Shown one piece after another: positions 1 to 9,240 of a stretch of DNA of 64,000 nt (positions within the stretch are counted from its first letter, which is position 1; the number at the start of each line of letters is the position of its first letter). The notes beneath the pieces are model-generated. The model made no database searches. It saw only the letters and a program-made list of their open reading frames with translations, and was not told the origin of the DNA. The stretch is from Nocardia flavorosea NBRC 108225 (GTDB lineage: Bacteria; Actinomycetota; Actinomycetes; Mycobacteriales; Mycobacteriaceae). The translations under genes and the position numbers were made by a program. Where the stretch lies: positions 1-64,000 of the forward strand of contig NZ_BDCG01000013.1 of assembly GCF_001613385.1 (NCBI RefSeq), read 5' to 3'.

Positions 1-207
1 TAAGACCGGTGGCACGCCAACCGGGCCCGAGCCAGCGGCCACAAACCCGAACGCCCCACTCGCCGACCCTTTCTACGACTCCGGCATGGCACTACCGGCC
101 GACGCCAGAGGCGACAACGGCGCCGGCCTCGACGATGGAGCGGTCGCCACCGCAGGCAAAGAGATCGCCGCCGCGGTCGTCATCACCGCCTGTCTCCACC
201 CACCCAC

Positions 208-474
208 GTCCGGGAAGTCCTCACCGACCGTTCCAGGTATGCCGATGCCGTCCGCGCCGGCGAACAGGAAGCCACCCGCCTCGGCATCACCGGCGTCCCG
301 TTCTACGTCATCGACGGCAAGTACGCGGTTTCCGGCGCCCAACCCACCGAGGTATTCACCGAAGCCCTCCGACGCGCCTGGGACGACCGCCCCACCCTCG
401 AACCGGTCGGAACCGGCGCCGAGGCCCGCGGACCCGATCGGTGTGCGCTGCCGGGAGCACCGTCGACCGACTGA
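208..474 (+). pseudogene. 5'-truncated DsbA-family (FrnE-like) oxidoreductase remnant
   Basis: Frame 1 reads about 88 codons that match the C-terminal third of FrnE-type DsbA oxidoreductases: an EATRLGITGVPFYVID segment (the cis-Pro loop GVPF), then KYAVSGAQPTEVF and a terminal helix ending ALRRAW, with the stop at 472-474. No start codon lies in this frame upstream, and the thioredoxin-fold N-terminal half with its CPWC/CxxC active site is missing; the bases before 208 give no recognisable FrnE sequence in any frame. A thiol oxidoreductase therefore cannot be made. It marks old rearrangement at the edge of the accessory region. The family call rests on motif recognition and is fairly sure; the exact break point is not. 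Confidence 0.75.
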
Positions 475-508
475 CCTGCAACGACCGTCAGCGCCCCACC
501 TCGCGTTA

Positions 509-1315
509 TCAGCGTGATCCGTGCACCGCAGCCCCTGCGGGCGCAGCCCGGCCGCGCCGGCGGAGGGTCCGCTCGTAATCCTCGACACGAGCCTTTGCGA
601 TGACCGACCGGTTCCGGGTTCGCAGCACGATGCCCTCCGGTTTCCCGGCACCGCCCTCGTCCAGTCGGCAGCGGGTTACCGGCAGATGCTCGGCAAGAAA
701 CTCCCGCATGGATTCGATATCGCGCGGCAGCTCCGCCGCGTCGAACTCGAACAACCGCGGCGTGAGTTCCACCCTGTCGCGGGCGGCGACCGCGGTGAGA
801 TCGGCTTCGGTCAGAAACGGCTGCCCGCCCGACTCCCGCCAGGACGAAATCTCCGAGAGCGAGCGGGTCAGGATCGCGTCGTAGTCGTGCAGCTCGACGA
901 TGTCGAACAGCCGGTAGCCGACGGCACGTTCGCTCGTGTACTGCTTACTCGCCGCGGTGATCTTGCCGCCGTACAGCTCCAGATAGTGCACGCGCACGAC
1001 ATCGTTCACCGGCTCCAGTGATTCGGCGAAAGAACGCAGGCCGGCCACGATGCCTTGAGCCGGATTTCCGATCAGATCACCCTTGGCGTACAGCAGCTCC
1101 TCGCGGCTGCCGAGCAGCCAATTGCCGTCGGGCAGGGAGATGATGCGCGCATTCGAGCCGTCGACCTTCTCGGTTCCGATGACCGGGCCGGTGAACTGGG
1201 TGACGACCTCCGTGAGCGCACCGCGTTCCCCGAGCTCGTGATAGGTCTGGATCGATGGGTACTTGGTTGCGGTGTTGATCGCATTCAGGTCGGCACTGCG
1301 CACATCGAAACTCAT
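509..1315 (-). CDS. RNA ligase family (Rnl2-like nucleotidyltransferase) protein
   Basis: A 268-residue covalent nucleotidyltransferase of the RNA-ligase superfamily. Motif I is TEKVDGSNARI near residue 50, so Lys50 is the predicted AMP-accepting lysine; HYLELYGGKI fits the motif III region, KPEGIVLRTR fits motif IV, and SVIAKARVEDY near the C-terminus fits motif V. Such enzymes seal nicked RNA or load AMP on nucleic-acid ends. The start at 1315 (MSFDVRS) is chosen because homology-like sequence begins there; in-frame ATGs at 1381 and 1411 add 22 or 32 residues, and no start has a strong ribosome-binding site. It points away from the helicase pair and stands alone. Substrate (RNA repair, tRNA damage, or other) cannot be read from sequence. 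Confidence 0.78.
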   Translation of the reverse strand: MSFDVRSADLNAINTATKYPSIQTYHELGERGALTEVVTQFTGPVIGTEKVDGSNARIISLPDGNWLLGSREELLYAKGDLIGNPAQGIVAGLRSFAESLEPVNDVVRVHYLELYGGKITAASKQYTSERAVGYRLFDIVELHDYDAILTRSLSEISSWRESGGQPFLTEADLTAVAARDRVELTPRLFEFDAAELPRDIESMREFLAEHLPVTRCRLDEGGAGKPEGIVLRTRNRSVIAKARVEDYERTLRRRGRAAPAGAAVHGSR

Positions 1316-1458
1316 GCAGGAATCATGTTCGCCACACCTGGTGATGTCCAACGCTTTTCCGATGTCGACCGCGTTGCTCATGTTCGGTTCCCGGTCCCGA
1401 CTGGGCGGCATCAGGTGACATGGACGGCTGGAGGTCGAGCGCGATACAATTGCAATTG

Positions 1459-1475
1459 ATTGACAATGTTTTCAC
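1459..1475 (+). promoter_or_regulatory. 17-bp element, copy 1 (TTGACA box / operator-like)
   Basis: ATTGACAATGTTTTCAC occurs here and again at 11588-11604. It contains a consensus -35 hexamer (TTGACA) and an imperfect dyad of the form TGAnAAnnTTnTCA, 10 of 14 positions symmetric. At this copy no convincing -10 follows at 17-18 bp on the plus strand. It lies between the RNA ligase and the small secreted protein, so it could serve either direction. Confidence 0.4.
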
Positions 1476-1683
1476 TTGCCATGCGGGTCGACTTCGGATA
1501 ACGTCCGTATAGACGCCGAGCACCGGCGGGACGGGCGATCGAAGTACCGGCTTTCGTTGTGCGACAGAAGAAACACTCCTGCTCGCAGCCAGCCGGATAC
1601 ATCGCCCGCTACCCCGGGCTCACCACTGCGTAATCAGTCCTCCACCGGCCCCGAGCCTGTCGCATCCAAAACCAGGAGTCCAC

Positions 1684-1983
1684 GTGTCGCACCGCACCCG
1701 AATCACCGCTCTCGCCCTCACCGCCGGCGCCGCCACCGCCCTCGCAATCGGACCCGGTGCAGGCAGCGCCGGCGCCGAAACCCACGTGCGGCACTACTCC
1801 GGCTACGACGCCGAATGGGCATGCAACGCAGACAAAGCCGCGTACGGACACGTCCCCGGCGCCGTAGTCCTGTGCGACGAGCTGAACAACGGCCGATACC
1901 GGCTGTCGGTGGTGCCCCACGGAGAGATCCCACTTCACCTGTTGGGGCTGATGGCCACCGGCAGCTTCGATGGACTCTCGTAG
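1684..1983 (+). CDS. small secreted protein
   Basis: GTG-started 99-residue protein with an excellent ribosome-binding site (CCAGGAG, 5 bases before the start). Residues 1-32 form a classic Sec signal peptide: basic MSHRTR, an Ala/Leu core, and an AGSAGAE cleavage region. The mature part of about 67 residues contains two cysteines (WACNADK and VLCDELN), which could form one disulphide. I do not recognise the family; it resembles the many short exported proteins of Nocardia-like actinobacteria. It precedes the frameshifted membrane protein at 2005 by 21 bases, so the two were probably co-transcribed. Confidence 0.65.
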   Translation: MSHRTRITALALTAGAATALAIGPGAGSAGAETHVRHYSGYDAEWACNADKAAYGHVPGAVVLCDELNNGRYRLSVVPHGEIPLHLLGLMATGSFDGLS

Positions 1984-2004
1984 CCCAGCCCGCAAGGCGC
2001 ACCC

Positions 2005-2585
2005 GTGTCCAATCCACCCACCGATCCACCACCGGTCGACAACGAGCACCTGTTACCGATTCCCGGCGCCAGACCTACCCCGGCGTCATCGCCTTCATCG
2101 GTGCCATGGGAGTCCTGCTGGTCATCTACTCGTTCGTTCAAGGCGCGACGGCGGGCGGGCTCATACTCCTCGGCCTGCTGGCCTGCGCCGGCATAGGCGT
2201 TTGGATCTTCGTCCTCATCATCCGAGCGCTGATCCGCCTCGGCGCGAATGACGCTGTGGCCGCCGAGAACTCGTTCAACGAGCCACCGCCCGCAGGATCG
2301 CAGTATCTGCTGGCCAACGTCACCATCACCTACATCGGCACCGACCCACAAGGCGAAACGCCCTTCTCGACGATCAGCTACGTGACTGCGGACGGCAACA
2401 CCGTGAACTCCTTCGACAACTCCGCCGTCGAACCCGATGCGCTCGACACACTCAGCCCCCTGTTCCAGGGAGCATCGACCACCGGCAACGTCGCTTTCAC
2501 CGTGCCGTCCGCATCGGCGGCCCAAGGCACCCTCGCCGTTGAACCCGCAATGTTCTCCGACAAGATATTCGTCGCGGTGAGCTGA
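2005..2585 (+). pseudogene. frameshifted membrane protein with DUF4352-like C-terminal domain
   Basis: The natural start is GTG 2005 (VSNPPTDPPPVDN...), a Pro-rich cytoplasmic leader typical of actinobacterial DUF4190/DUF4352 proteins. The continuation is in another frame: APVTDSRRQTYPGVIAFIG, two hydrophobic segments (about 2080-2250), then an immunoglobulin-like region with QYLLANVTITYIG, ending at 2585. The switch must occur near 2041-2055, a single-base indel. The TM segment also joins the C-terminal domain more directly (ALIRLGANDAV) than I would expect for such proteins, suggesting a further in-frame loss. Either a decayed gene or a sequencing error; read data would separate these. Confidence 0.6.
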
Positions 2586-2889
2586 ATGCCTCCGGCCGGA
2601 CCACTGTCCGCCGTGGCGAAATCAATGAACCGCACGGCCGACCTGTAACTGTTCGACGTCCGGGAACGACCATCAAGGTGCCCCCTCGCAGCGTATGTGC
2701 GGCATATATCGACGCGGGTGCGGTGGATGTCCGGCCCGGTGCGCGGATCGCCCAGCTCGCCTCGATCGCGGGCCGGGCGGCTGGCGCCTGGACTAGCATC
2801 CGAAGAACGCCCGCCGGCGAAAACAAACTGGTCAGCGGGCTGAGCAAACCTCCGACCTGCCGAGTCGGCCGATTTATCGAGGAGCATCT
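2586..2889. other. intergenic region upstream of the helicase operon
   Basis: No credible gene. A TAGCAT hexamer near 2796-2801, about 90 bases before the helicase start, could be a -10 box, but no good -35 is visible. GAGGAG at 2879-2884 is the ribosome-binding site of the helicase gene. Confidence 0.35.
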
Positions 2890-5800
2890 GTGGGGGCACT
2901 CCTACCGACCTTGCAGGCCAACCGCCTGCGCGAAGGTTTGACCGACTACCTCGCGACCACCTTCGCGCTCACCGATCCGGATACCCAGGCCGCGCTCACC
3001 GATTTCGTCGGCGACGCCCGGGACGGCATGTTCAAGGGCCCCTACCTCCGGTTACGTCTGCCCTTCGCATCGGCTCGCGGCAACTGGGGTATGCACCTGG
3101 ACTGGCTACCGGACGACTTCGTGCCGTACGGCCATCAGGCCAAGGCGTTCGAGCTGTTGTCGACCAAGTTCCAGGCCCGGCCCCTGCCGACGCTGGTGAC
3201 CACCGGCACCGGTTCCGGTAAGACGGAGTCGTTTCTCATCCCGATCCTCGATCATGTCGTGCGGGCCAAGAAGCAGGGCGTCACGGGGATGAAGGCGCTG
3301 ATCATCTACCCGATGAACGCCCTGGCCAACGATCAGGAGCAGCGGCTGGCGCGGCTGATCAACGCACATCCGGAGCTGTCGGGTGTCACCGCCGGCCTGT
3401 ACACCGGTGAACAGAGCTCGGGTGGACGGACCCTGGTCTCGGCGGAGGGCCTGATCACCGATCGGCGGCTGATGCACGATTCGCCGCCGGATATTCTGCT
3501 CACCAATTACAAGATGCTCGACCATCTGCTGCTGCGTCCCGATCGCGCCGCCATGTGGCGGCAGTCGGCGGAATCGCTGCAGTATGTAGTGCTCGACGAG
3601 TTCCACACCTACGACGGCGCGCAGGGCACCGATGTCGCGATGCTGCTGCGGCGGCTCGGGCTGGCCGTGAAATCGTATTGGACCGAATCATCGCCGGTCA
3701 CCGACGAGGACCGGGCGCGACCGTTGGGGCGGATCACGCCGGTTGCCACCTCGGCGACTCTCGGCGGCGGGGGCGAACCCACGGCCATGCTCGAGTTCGC
3801 GCACACCGTGTTCGGTGAGGAATTCGGCGCGGGATCGCTCGTCGGGGAAACCCGGCTCGAACCACAGGAGTGGCTGGCCGATCGCGACCCCGGTCTCGAC
3901 CGGCGGTATGTTCCGATCGCCCCGGCCGCCGAACAGGCCGTCAAAGATCTCGACGCGTTCAGCAGCCACTCCCCCAACAACGCGTATCTCACCGCGGCAG
4001 TTCTCGCGACCTTGTTCGAGCGCACCGGCGACGAGCATCCGACCTTCGAGGAACTCGCCGCCGAACTGCGCCGGCTCGACGAGACCGAACAGCTGGATCT
4101 GCTGAAGAAGCATCACTGGTTCGTCCGGCTGCTCGGCCATTCCACCGAAGCGATCTCGCTGGCCGGACTGGCCGCGAGAATCATCTCCGCGTCGTCCGCG
4201 GAACGCGATAGCCAGCGCGGCCGGGCGATCCGGCAGCGGTACCTCGACTATGTGTTCGCGGCCCTGTCCCATCTACGGGCCGAGATCGGGCGCTCGGCGC
4301 TGAATGTGGATGTGCATCTGTGGATCCGGGAGTTGTCCCGGATAGACCGGGAGCTTTCGGCCTCCACCCGATTCCGCTGGGCCGACGACGGCGATACCGA
4401 AGGCGGCCACGCCGAGTATGCGTCTGCGCTGTTCTGCCGCCATTGCGGTCGCTCGGGATGGGGTGTGCGGCTGGCGCCGACCGGGTACGCGCTGGATCCG
4501 GACCAGTCGTCCGTGCGCGCTCAGCACCTCTCGGGTAATGCCCGGATTCGTGCCTTGATCTCCGCGCCGGTCGAAGCGCAACTGGATCCGCCGGTGCCCG
4601 ATCTGCGATGGCTGCGGATCGAGGACCGCGAAATCAGCGACGAGATCCCCGATCCGGAAAGCGCCGAGGTACTGGAGGGCCGGGTATTGCCCGTCCTGGT
4701 GCTGCACGGTCCCGCCGCCGACGACGACTCCACGAAAGATGTGTGCCCGGCATGCAATACGGCCGACGGAATCCGGTTCCTCGGCAGCGCGGTCGCCACC
4801 CAGCTCTCGGTGGCGCTGTCGAATATGTTCGGGGACGCCGAACTGGCCGCCGACGAGAAGAAGGCGCTCATGTTCACCGACAGCGTCCAGGACGCGGCCC
4901 ATCGCGCGGGTTTCGTCCAGGCCCGCTCGCACACACTGAGCCTGCGGTCGACGCTACGAAATGCGCTGGGTGAGAAGGTCTCCGATGGGGGCATGTTGAC
5001 GCTCACGGAACTGTGTGACGCGGTGATCGACCGGGCCGGCGACGATCCGATCCGGCGCTACCACCTGCTCGCGCCCGATATCGTCGAACGCGACGAATTC
5101 GGGGCGTTCTGGCAGGGCGAAGCGACCGCGGCCAAGCGCCGGGAGGCGACGAAAAAGGTCCGGCGCCGGGTGCAGTTCGATATCGACCTCGAATTCGGAC
5201 TCCAATCCCGCCTCGGCCGCACCCTCGAGCTCACCGGGAGCGTGGTCGCCGAAGTCGACCTCGGCGCACCGGACCGCGTGGCCCGGCTGGGTGCCCGAGC
5301 GCTGGACAACACCGAATACCAGCAGACGCTCGCGGAGATCGATACCGCGGCGATCAGCCGATGGGTCCGCGGCACGGTCGAGCGAATGCGGATCCAAGGG
5401 GCCATCCGGCATATCTGGCTCGACAAATACGTGCAGCACGACGCCAACCGCCGCTGGGTCTGGGGCGGGCGACCGCGCGGGGAAGGTATGCCCGCGTTTC
5501 CCAAAGGCCGGCCCGCTCCCGCTTTCCCGGCCATCGGTGCCCGCGCCGTACCCGAGGGCTTCGACCCGATCACTGCGCCTTCGTCGTGGTACGCGCTGTG
5601 GACGTCGCGGTGCCTCGGTGTCGCACCGTTCGACGGCGGGTTCCTCGCCCGTTCGTTGTTCGCCGTGCTCACCGATGAGCGCATCCTCACCACCGTCACC
5701 ACCGAGAAAGCGCTCACCGCTTACCAATTGAACGAGGACGGAATCCGGGTCGGCGCGCCGAGTCTCGACGACCTCGCGGCGGGCCGGCACCTACTGGTAT

Positions 5801-8800
5801 GTGGTGTCTGCCAGACCCAGAATCCGGGAACGGCCGCGGTGGTCGCTCAACTCGACGGCGCACCGTGCCTGCTCAGCCGCTGCCCCGGCACCCTGCACCG
5901 CGCGCCGAAATCCGACAACTTCTACCGCAACCTCTACGACCGCTCGGAGATGAAGCGGGTGGTGGCGCGTGAGCACACTTCGCTGCTCCCGACGCCGCTG
6001 CGCTTGGAATACGAGACCAAGTTCAAACAGCGCAGTATCGACCCCACCGCACCGAATGTCCTGGTCGCCACACCCACCCTGGAGATGGGCATCGATATCG
6101 GTGACCTGTCGACAGTCATGCTCGGATCCCTGCCGCGTACCGTCGCCTCGTATCTGCAGCGGGTCGGTCGCGCCGGCCGGCTCACCGGTAACTCGCTCAT
6201 CCTGGCTTTCGTCCGGGGCCGCGGGGAGCATCTGCCGAAACTGTATGACCCGACCTCGGTCATCTCCGGTGAGGTCCGCCCGCCCGCGACCTTTCTTACC
6301 GCCGAGGAGATCCTGCAACGCCAGTACGTCGCGCATATCGTCGACCAGCTGGCGCGGCGGCCCGGCGCCCAGGATCCGATCGAGGCCCGCGCGGTGCTCG
6401 GCAGTTTCGACGAAGGCACCTGGATGGGCGGCCTGATCGGCCTCGCCGATCTCGAGGCCGGCGAACTCGTCGAGGGGTTTCTGGACCAGTTCGGCGGCCT
6501 GCTCCCCGATACACCCCGGGAAGCTCTGCGCCTGTGGGCTACACCGACAGAGCTCGGCGAGCCCAGCGCCATGGTTCGCCAACTGCGCGAGGCAGTGCAC
6601 CGGTGGAACCTGGACGTCACCGAACTCACCGAACGCCGGACCGCGGTCGATGCCGCGCTCCCCGAGTTCGAGCAGCGCGCCAACTCCCCCGCCGCCACCG
6701 ACGACGACAAGCGCGATCTGCGCTCGGCCCGGGCCACCTTGCGCCTGCTCGGTAAACATCTGCACGACCTCACGCGCGAACACTGGGTGGGCGTCCTCGA
6801 ACGTTATGGGGTGCTGCCCAACTACACGCTCCTCGACGATTCGGTGACCTTGGATGTGGGGATCACCTGGTTCGATCCGGAAAGCCGTGAATACCAGGGC
6901 GATACGGAAAGTTACCGGCGCGGCGCCCGGGTCGCGCTGACCGAGCTGGCGCCGGGCTCCACCTTCTACGCGCAGGGTCTGGCGGTGAAGATCGACGCCG
7001 TCGACCTCGGTGCGGGAGAAGCCAATATCCATCTGTGGCGGATGTGCCCGCAGTGCGGCTGGGCCGGGACCAGCGTCGCCGCGGAGAATGCGATGCCGCC
7101 GAGCCGGTGCCCGCGCTGCGGCACCTCCGCAATCGCCGATGTGAGCCAGCAGTTGCAGGTGGTGGAGATGGCGAAGGTTTCGGCGGAAGTGCGTCGTGAC
7201 GAGGCAGCGATCACCGATTCCCGCGACGAACGCCAACGAGAGATGTATGCGGTGGTCACCGCGGCCGATATCGACCCGGACAATATCGCTCGCCGATGGT
7301 TCGCCACCGAATACGATTTCGGCGCGGAGTATCTGCGGCGGATCGATATCCGCTGGCTCAACCTGGGCAGGCGCACCTCGCAGGGTGGGCGGCGCACCAT
7401 CGCCGGATCCGAGATCACCACGGGGCTGTTCCGGGTCTGCTCGGGCTGCGGCCAGCTCGACCGCATCGCCGGCCGCAACGACCCGCACGAACATCGCAGC
7501 TGGTGCAAGTATCGCAAGGCCGCCACCGAGGACCATGTCCGCGAGATCGCCCTCGCCCGGACGCTGCGGACCCAGGCGGTACTCCTGCATGTCCCGGCAT
7601 TCCTTCGGTACGACTCGTTCGCCTACCCGAGTCTGAGTGCGGCGATTCTGCTCGGGCTGCGTCAGGTGATCGGCGGGTCGCCGGAGCATCTGGATGTCGT
7701 CACCATCACCGATGCCCTGTACGACCGGAACCAGCAGGCGCTGCTCATCCACGACACGGTGCCCGGCGGCACCGGCTACCTCGCCGAATTCGCCGATCCG
7801 GAGAAAGTGTGGTCGGCGCTGCGGGCGGCCCGGGAGGTCCTGCACAACTGTTCCTGCGCAGGCGAAGCACGGCTGGCCTGCCACAACTGTCTGCTGCCGT
7901 TCACGACACCGCATGAGCTCGACAAGGTTTCCCGGCGGACCGTGGCCAAGATCCTCGACTCCATCCTGGGAGCGCAGGAGGAAGATCCGGTGTGGGAGAC
8001 CTGGCAGGAGTCGATCGTCGAGGAAACCCCGGCGAAACCCGCGACCAGCAAGGAGTCACCGCTCGAACGGGAGTTCTACATCGAATTCCTGAACCGATTG
8101 CGGACCTTGGGCGCCACCATCAAGGAAACGCCCGGCACGTATGCCAACAAGGCGACCATCACGGTGCCGGGCAAGAAAATCCGTACCTGGACGCTCACTC
8201 CGCAAGTACAGATGGGCAACAGCCTGCCCGATTTCGAGCTGAAGACAACCGACCCCGAGATCCCGGTGATCGCCCTGTTCGCCGACGGACACACCTACCA
8301 CGCCACGGCGGACAACAACCGGATCGCCGACGATGCCCGTAAACGTGCCATTCTCCGGTCGGGTGGAGTCTTGGTCTGGTCTTTCGGCTACGAGGATCTG
8401 GACCGCTTCACGGGGAAGAAGAAACAGGCCGCGCCTTCGTGGCATACGGAGAAGCTGGCCAAAATCACCATGAAGCAGGGCAATCCGCGACCTGCCGTGT
8501 TCGATCTCGTCAAATCGGACCCCGTCACCCAGCTGTTCCACTTCGTGAACGACCCCGACCTCGAGGCATGGTCCACGGTCGGTCGCTGGCTACCGCTGAT
8601 GTTCATGCGCGACAGCCGTCACCGAGGCGACTGCGATGAACTGGCCTCCTGGGCACTGAACCTGCTCGACGACGAGACCGCGCAGATACCGGCGGGCCAG
8701 TACGCCTGCTGGGCCTATACCGACGGGCCGTTGACCGTCACCGCCGCCCTGCGACCCGACAACGGCACCAGTACCGCGGTGCTGATGCTCGACGATCGCG

Positions 8801-9240
8801 ACGACGGACCCTCGGTCGATCGCAGGGCCGCCTGGCAGGAATGGTTGCGCCTGTCCAACTGGTTCGGACTGTATGACGCCCACCTCGTCACCAGCCGCAA
8901 CCTCTTCACCGATGAAACTCCTACGCCGGGAACGACGGCCGTCGAGTCCGACACCACCGACCTGAGCCCGCAGTGGCAGGTCCTGTACGCCGACAGCATC
9001 TCCGACCAGGAACGAAACCTGATCCGGGAACTGGCTTCGGCCGGTACGCCCCTGCCCACACAGGGGTTCGAGACCGACGACGGCGAGGTCATCGATATTG
9101 CCTGGCCTGGGCCACGTGTCGGTGTGCTGTTCGATGATGTGGCGGCAGCCGCCGATACGATTGCCGATCAAGGGTGGTCCATCTGTGGGCCGGAGATCGC
9201 GCCGATCGTGGCGGCCCTGACTGCGAACGGAGTGATGTGA
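2890..9240 (+). CDS. giant DEAD/H-box helicase with zinc-binding (DUF1998/MZB-like) and nuclease-like C-terminal domains
   Basis: 2116 residues, GTG start behind GAGGAG. The N-terminal SF2 motor has Walker A TTGTGSGKTES (Lys111), DEFH at 236-239, SATL near 290, and a C-terminal RecA half with TLEMGIDIG near 1062 and QRVGRAGR near 1090, widely separated by an insert carrying CRHC and CPAC cysteine pairs. Further cysteine pairs lie at about 1386-1412 (CPQC, CPRC), 1517 (CSGC) and 1654-1668 (CSCAGEARLACHNC), the last inside a segment GGTGYLAEF...HNC characteristic of DUF1998/MrfA zinc-binding domains, as in DISARM DrmB. Residues about 1723-1840 look like a PD-(D/E)XK or Vsr-like fold: ...EREFYIEF, PDFEL, ALFADGHTYH, VLVWSFGYEDL. 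The next gene overlaps by one base. Probably a DNA translocase of an antiviral or repair system; not a textbook DISARM protein. Confidence 0.8.
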   Translation: MGALLPTLQANRLREGLTDYLATTFALTDPDTQAALTDFVGDARDGMFKGPYLRLRLPFASARGNWGMHLDWLPDDFVPYGHQAKAFELLSTKFQARPLPTLVTTGTGSGKTESFLIPILDHVVRAKKQGVTGMKALIIYPMNALANDQEQRLARLINAHPELSGVTAGLYTGEQSSGGRTLVSAEGLITDRRLMHDSPPDILLTNYKMLDHLLLRPDRAAMWRQSAESLQYVVLDEFHTYDGAQGTDVAMLLRRLGLAVKSYWTESSPVTDEDRARPLGRITPVATSATLGGGGEPTAMLEFAHTVFGEEFGAGSLVGETRLEPQEWLADRDPGLDRRYVPIAPAAEQAVKDLDAFSSHSPNNAYLTAAVLATLFERTGDEHPTFEELAAELRRLDETEQLDLLKKHHWFVRLLGHSTEAISLAGLAARIISASSAERDSQRGRAIRQRYLDYVFAALSHLRAEIGRSALNVDVHLWIRELSRIDRELSASTRFRWADDGDTEGGHAEYASALFCRHCGRSGWGVRLAPTGYALDPDQSSVRAQHLSGNARIRALISAPVEAQLDPPVPDLRWLRIEDREISDEIPDPESAEVLEGRVLPVLVLHGPAADDDSTKDVCPACNTADGIRFLGSAVATQLSVALSNMFGDAELAADEKKALMFTDSVQDAAHRAGFVQARSHTLSLRSTLRNALGEKVSDGGMLTLTELCDAVIDRAGDDPIRRYHLLAPDIVERDEFGAFWQGEATAAKRREATKKVRRRVQFDIDLEFGLQSRLGRTLELTGSVVAEVDLGAPDRVARLGARALDNTEYQQTLAEIDTAAISRWVRGTVERMRIQGAIRHIWLDKYVQHDANRRWVWGGRPRGEGMPAFPKGRPAPAFPAIGARAVPEGFDPITAPSSWYALWTSRCLGVAPFDGGFLARSLFAVLTDERILTTVTTEKALTAYQLNEDGIRVGAPSLDDLAAGRHLLVCGVCQTQNPGTAAVVAQLDGAPCLLSRCPGTLHRAPKSDNFYRNLYDRSEMKRVVAREHTSLLPTPLRLEYETKFKQRSIDPTAPNVLVATPTLEMGIDIGDLSTVMLGSLPRTVASYLQRVGRAGRLTGNSLILAFVRGRGEHLPKLYDPTSVISGEVRPPATFLTAEEILQRQYVAHIVDQLARRPGAQDPIEARAVLGSFDEGTWMGGLIGLADLEAGELVEGFLDQFGGLLPDTPREALRLWATPTELGEPSAMVRQLREAVHRWNLDVTELTERRTAVDAALPEFEQRANSPAATDDDKRDLRSARATLRLLGKHLHDLTREHWVGVLERYGVLPNYTLLDDSVTLDVGITWFDPESREYQGDTESYRRGARVALTELAPGSTFYAQGLAVKIDAVDLGAGEANIHLWRMCPQCGWAGTSVAAENAMPPSRCPRCGTSAIADVSQQLQVVEMAKVSAEVRRDEAAITDSRDERQREMYAVVTAADIDPDNIARRWFATEYDFGAEYLRRIDIRWLNLGRRTSQGGRRTIAGSEITTGLFRVCSGCGQLDRIAGRNDPHEHRSWCKYRKAATEDHVREIALARTLRTQAVLLHVPAFLRYDSFAYPSLSAAILLGLRQVIGGSPEHLDVVTITDALYDRNQQALLIHDTVPGGTGYLAEFADPEKVWSALRAAREVLHNCSCAGEARLACHNCLLPFTTPHELDKVSRRTVAKILDSILGAQEEDPVWETWQESIVEETPAKPATSKESPLEREFYIEFLNRLRTLGATIKETPGTYANKATITVPGKKIRTWTLTPQVQMGNSLPDFELKTTDPEIPVIALFADGHTYHATADNNRIADDARKRAILRSGGVLVWSFGYEDLDRFTGKKKQAAPSWHTEKLAKITMKQGNPRPAVFDLVKSDPVTQLFHFVNDPDLEAWSTVGRWLPLMFMRDSRHRGDCDELASWALNLLDDETAQIPAGQYACWAYTDGPLTVTAALRPDNGTSTAVLMLDDRDDGPSVDRRAAWQEWLRLSNWFGLYDAHLVTSRNLFTDETPTPGTTAVESDTTDLSPQWQVLYADSISDQERNLIRELASAGTPLPTQGFETDDGEVIDIAWPGPRVGVLFDDVAAAADTIADQGWSICGPEIAPIVAALTANGVM

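Noticed and set aside
5791..7914. 707-codon antisense frame in the giant helicase gene
   Set aside because: A high-GC shadow frame: Arg/Gly/His-rich, no ribosome-binding site, and the plus-strand frame is clearly coding.
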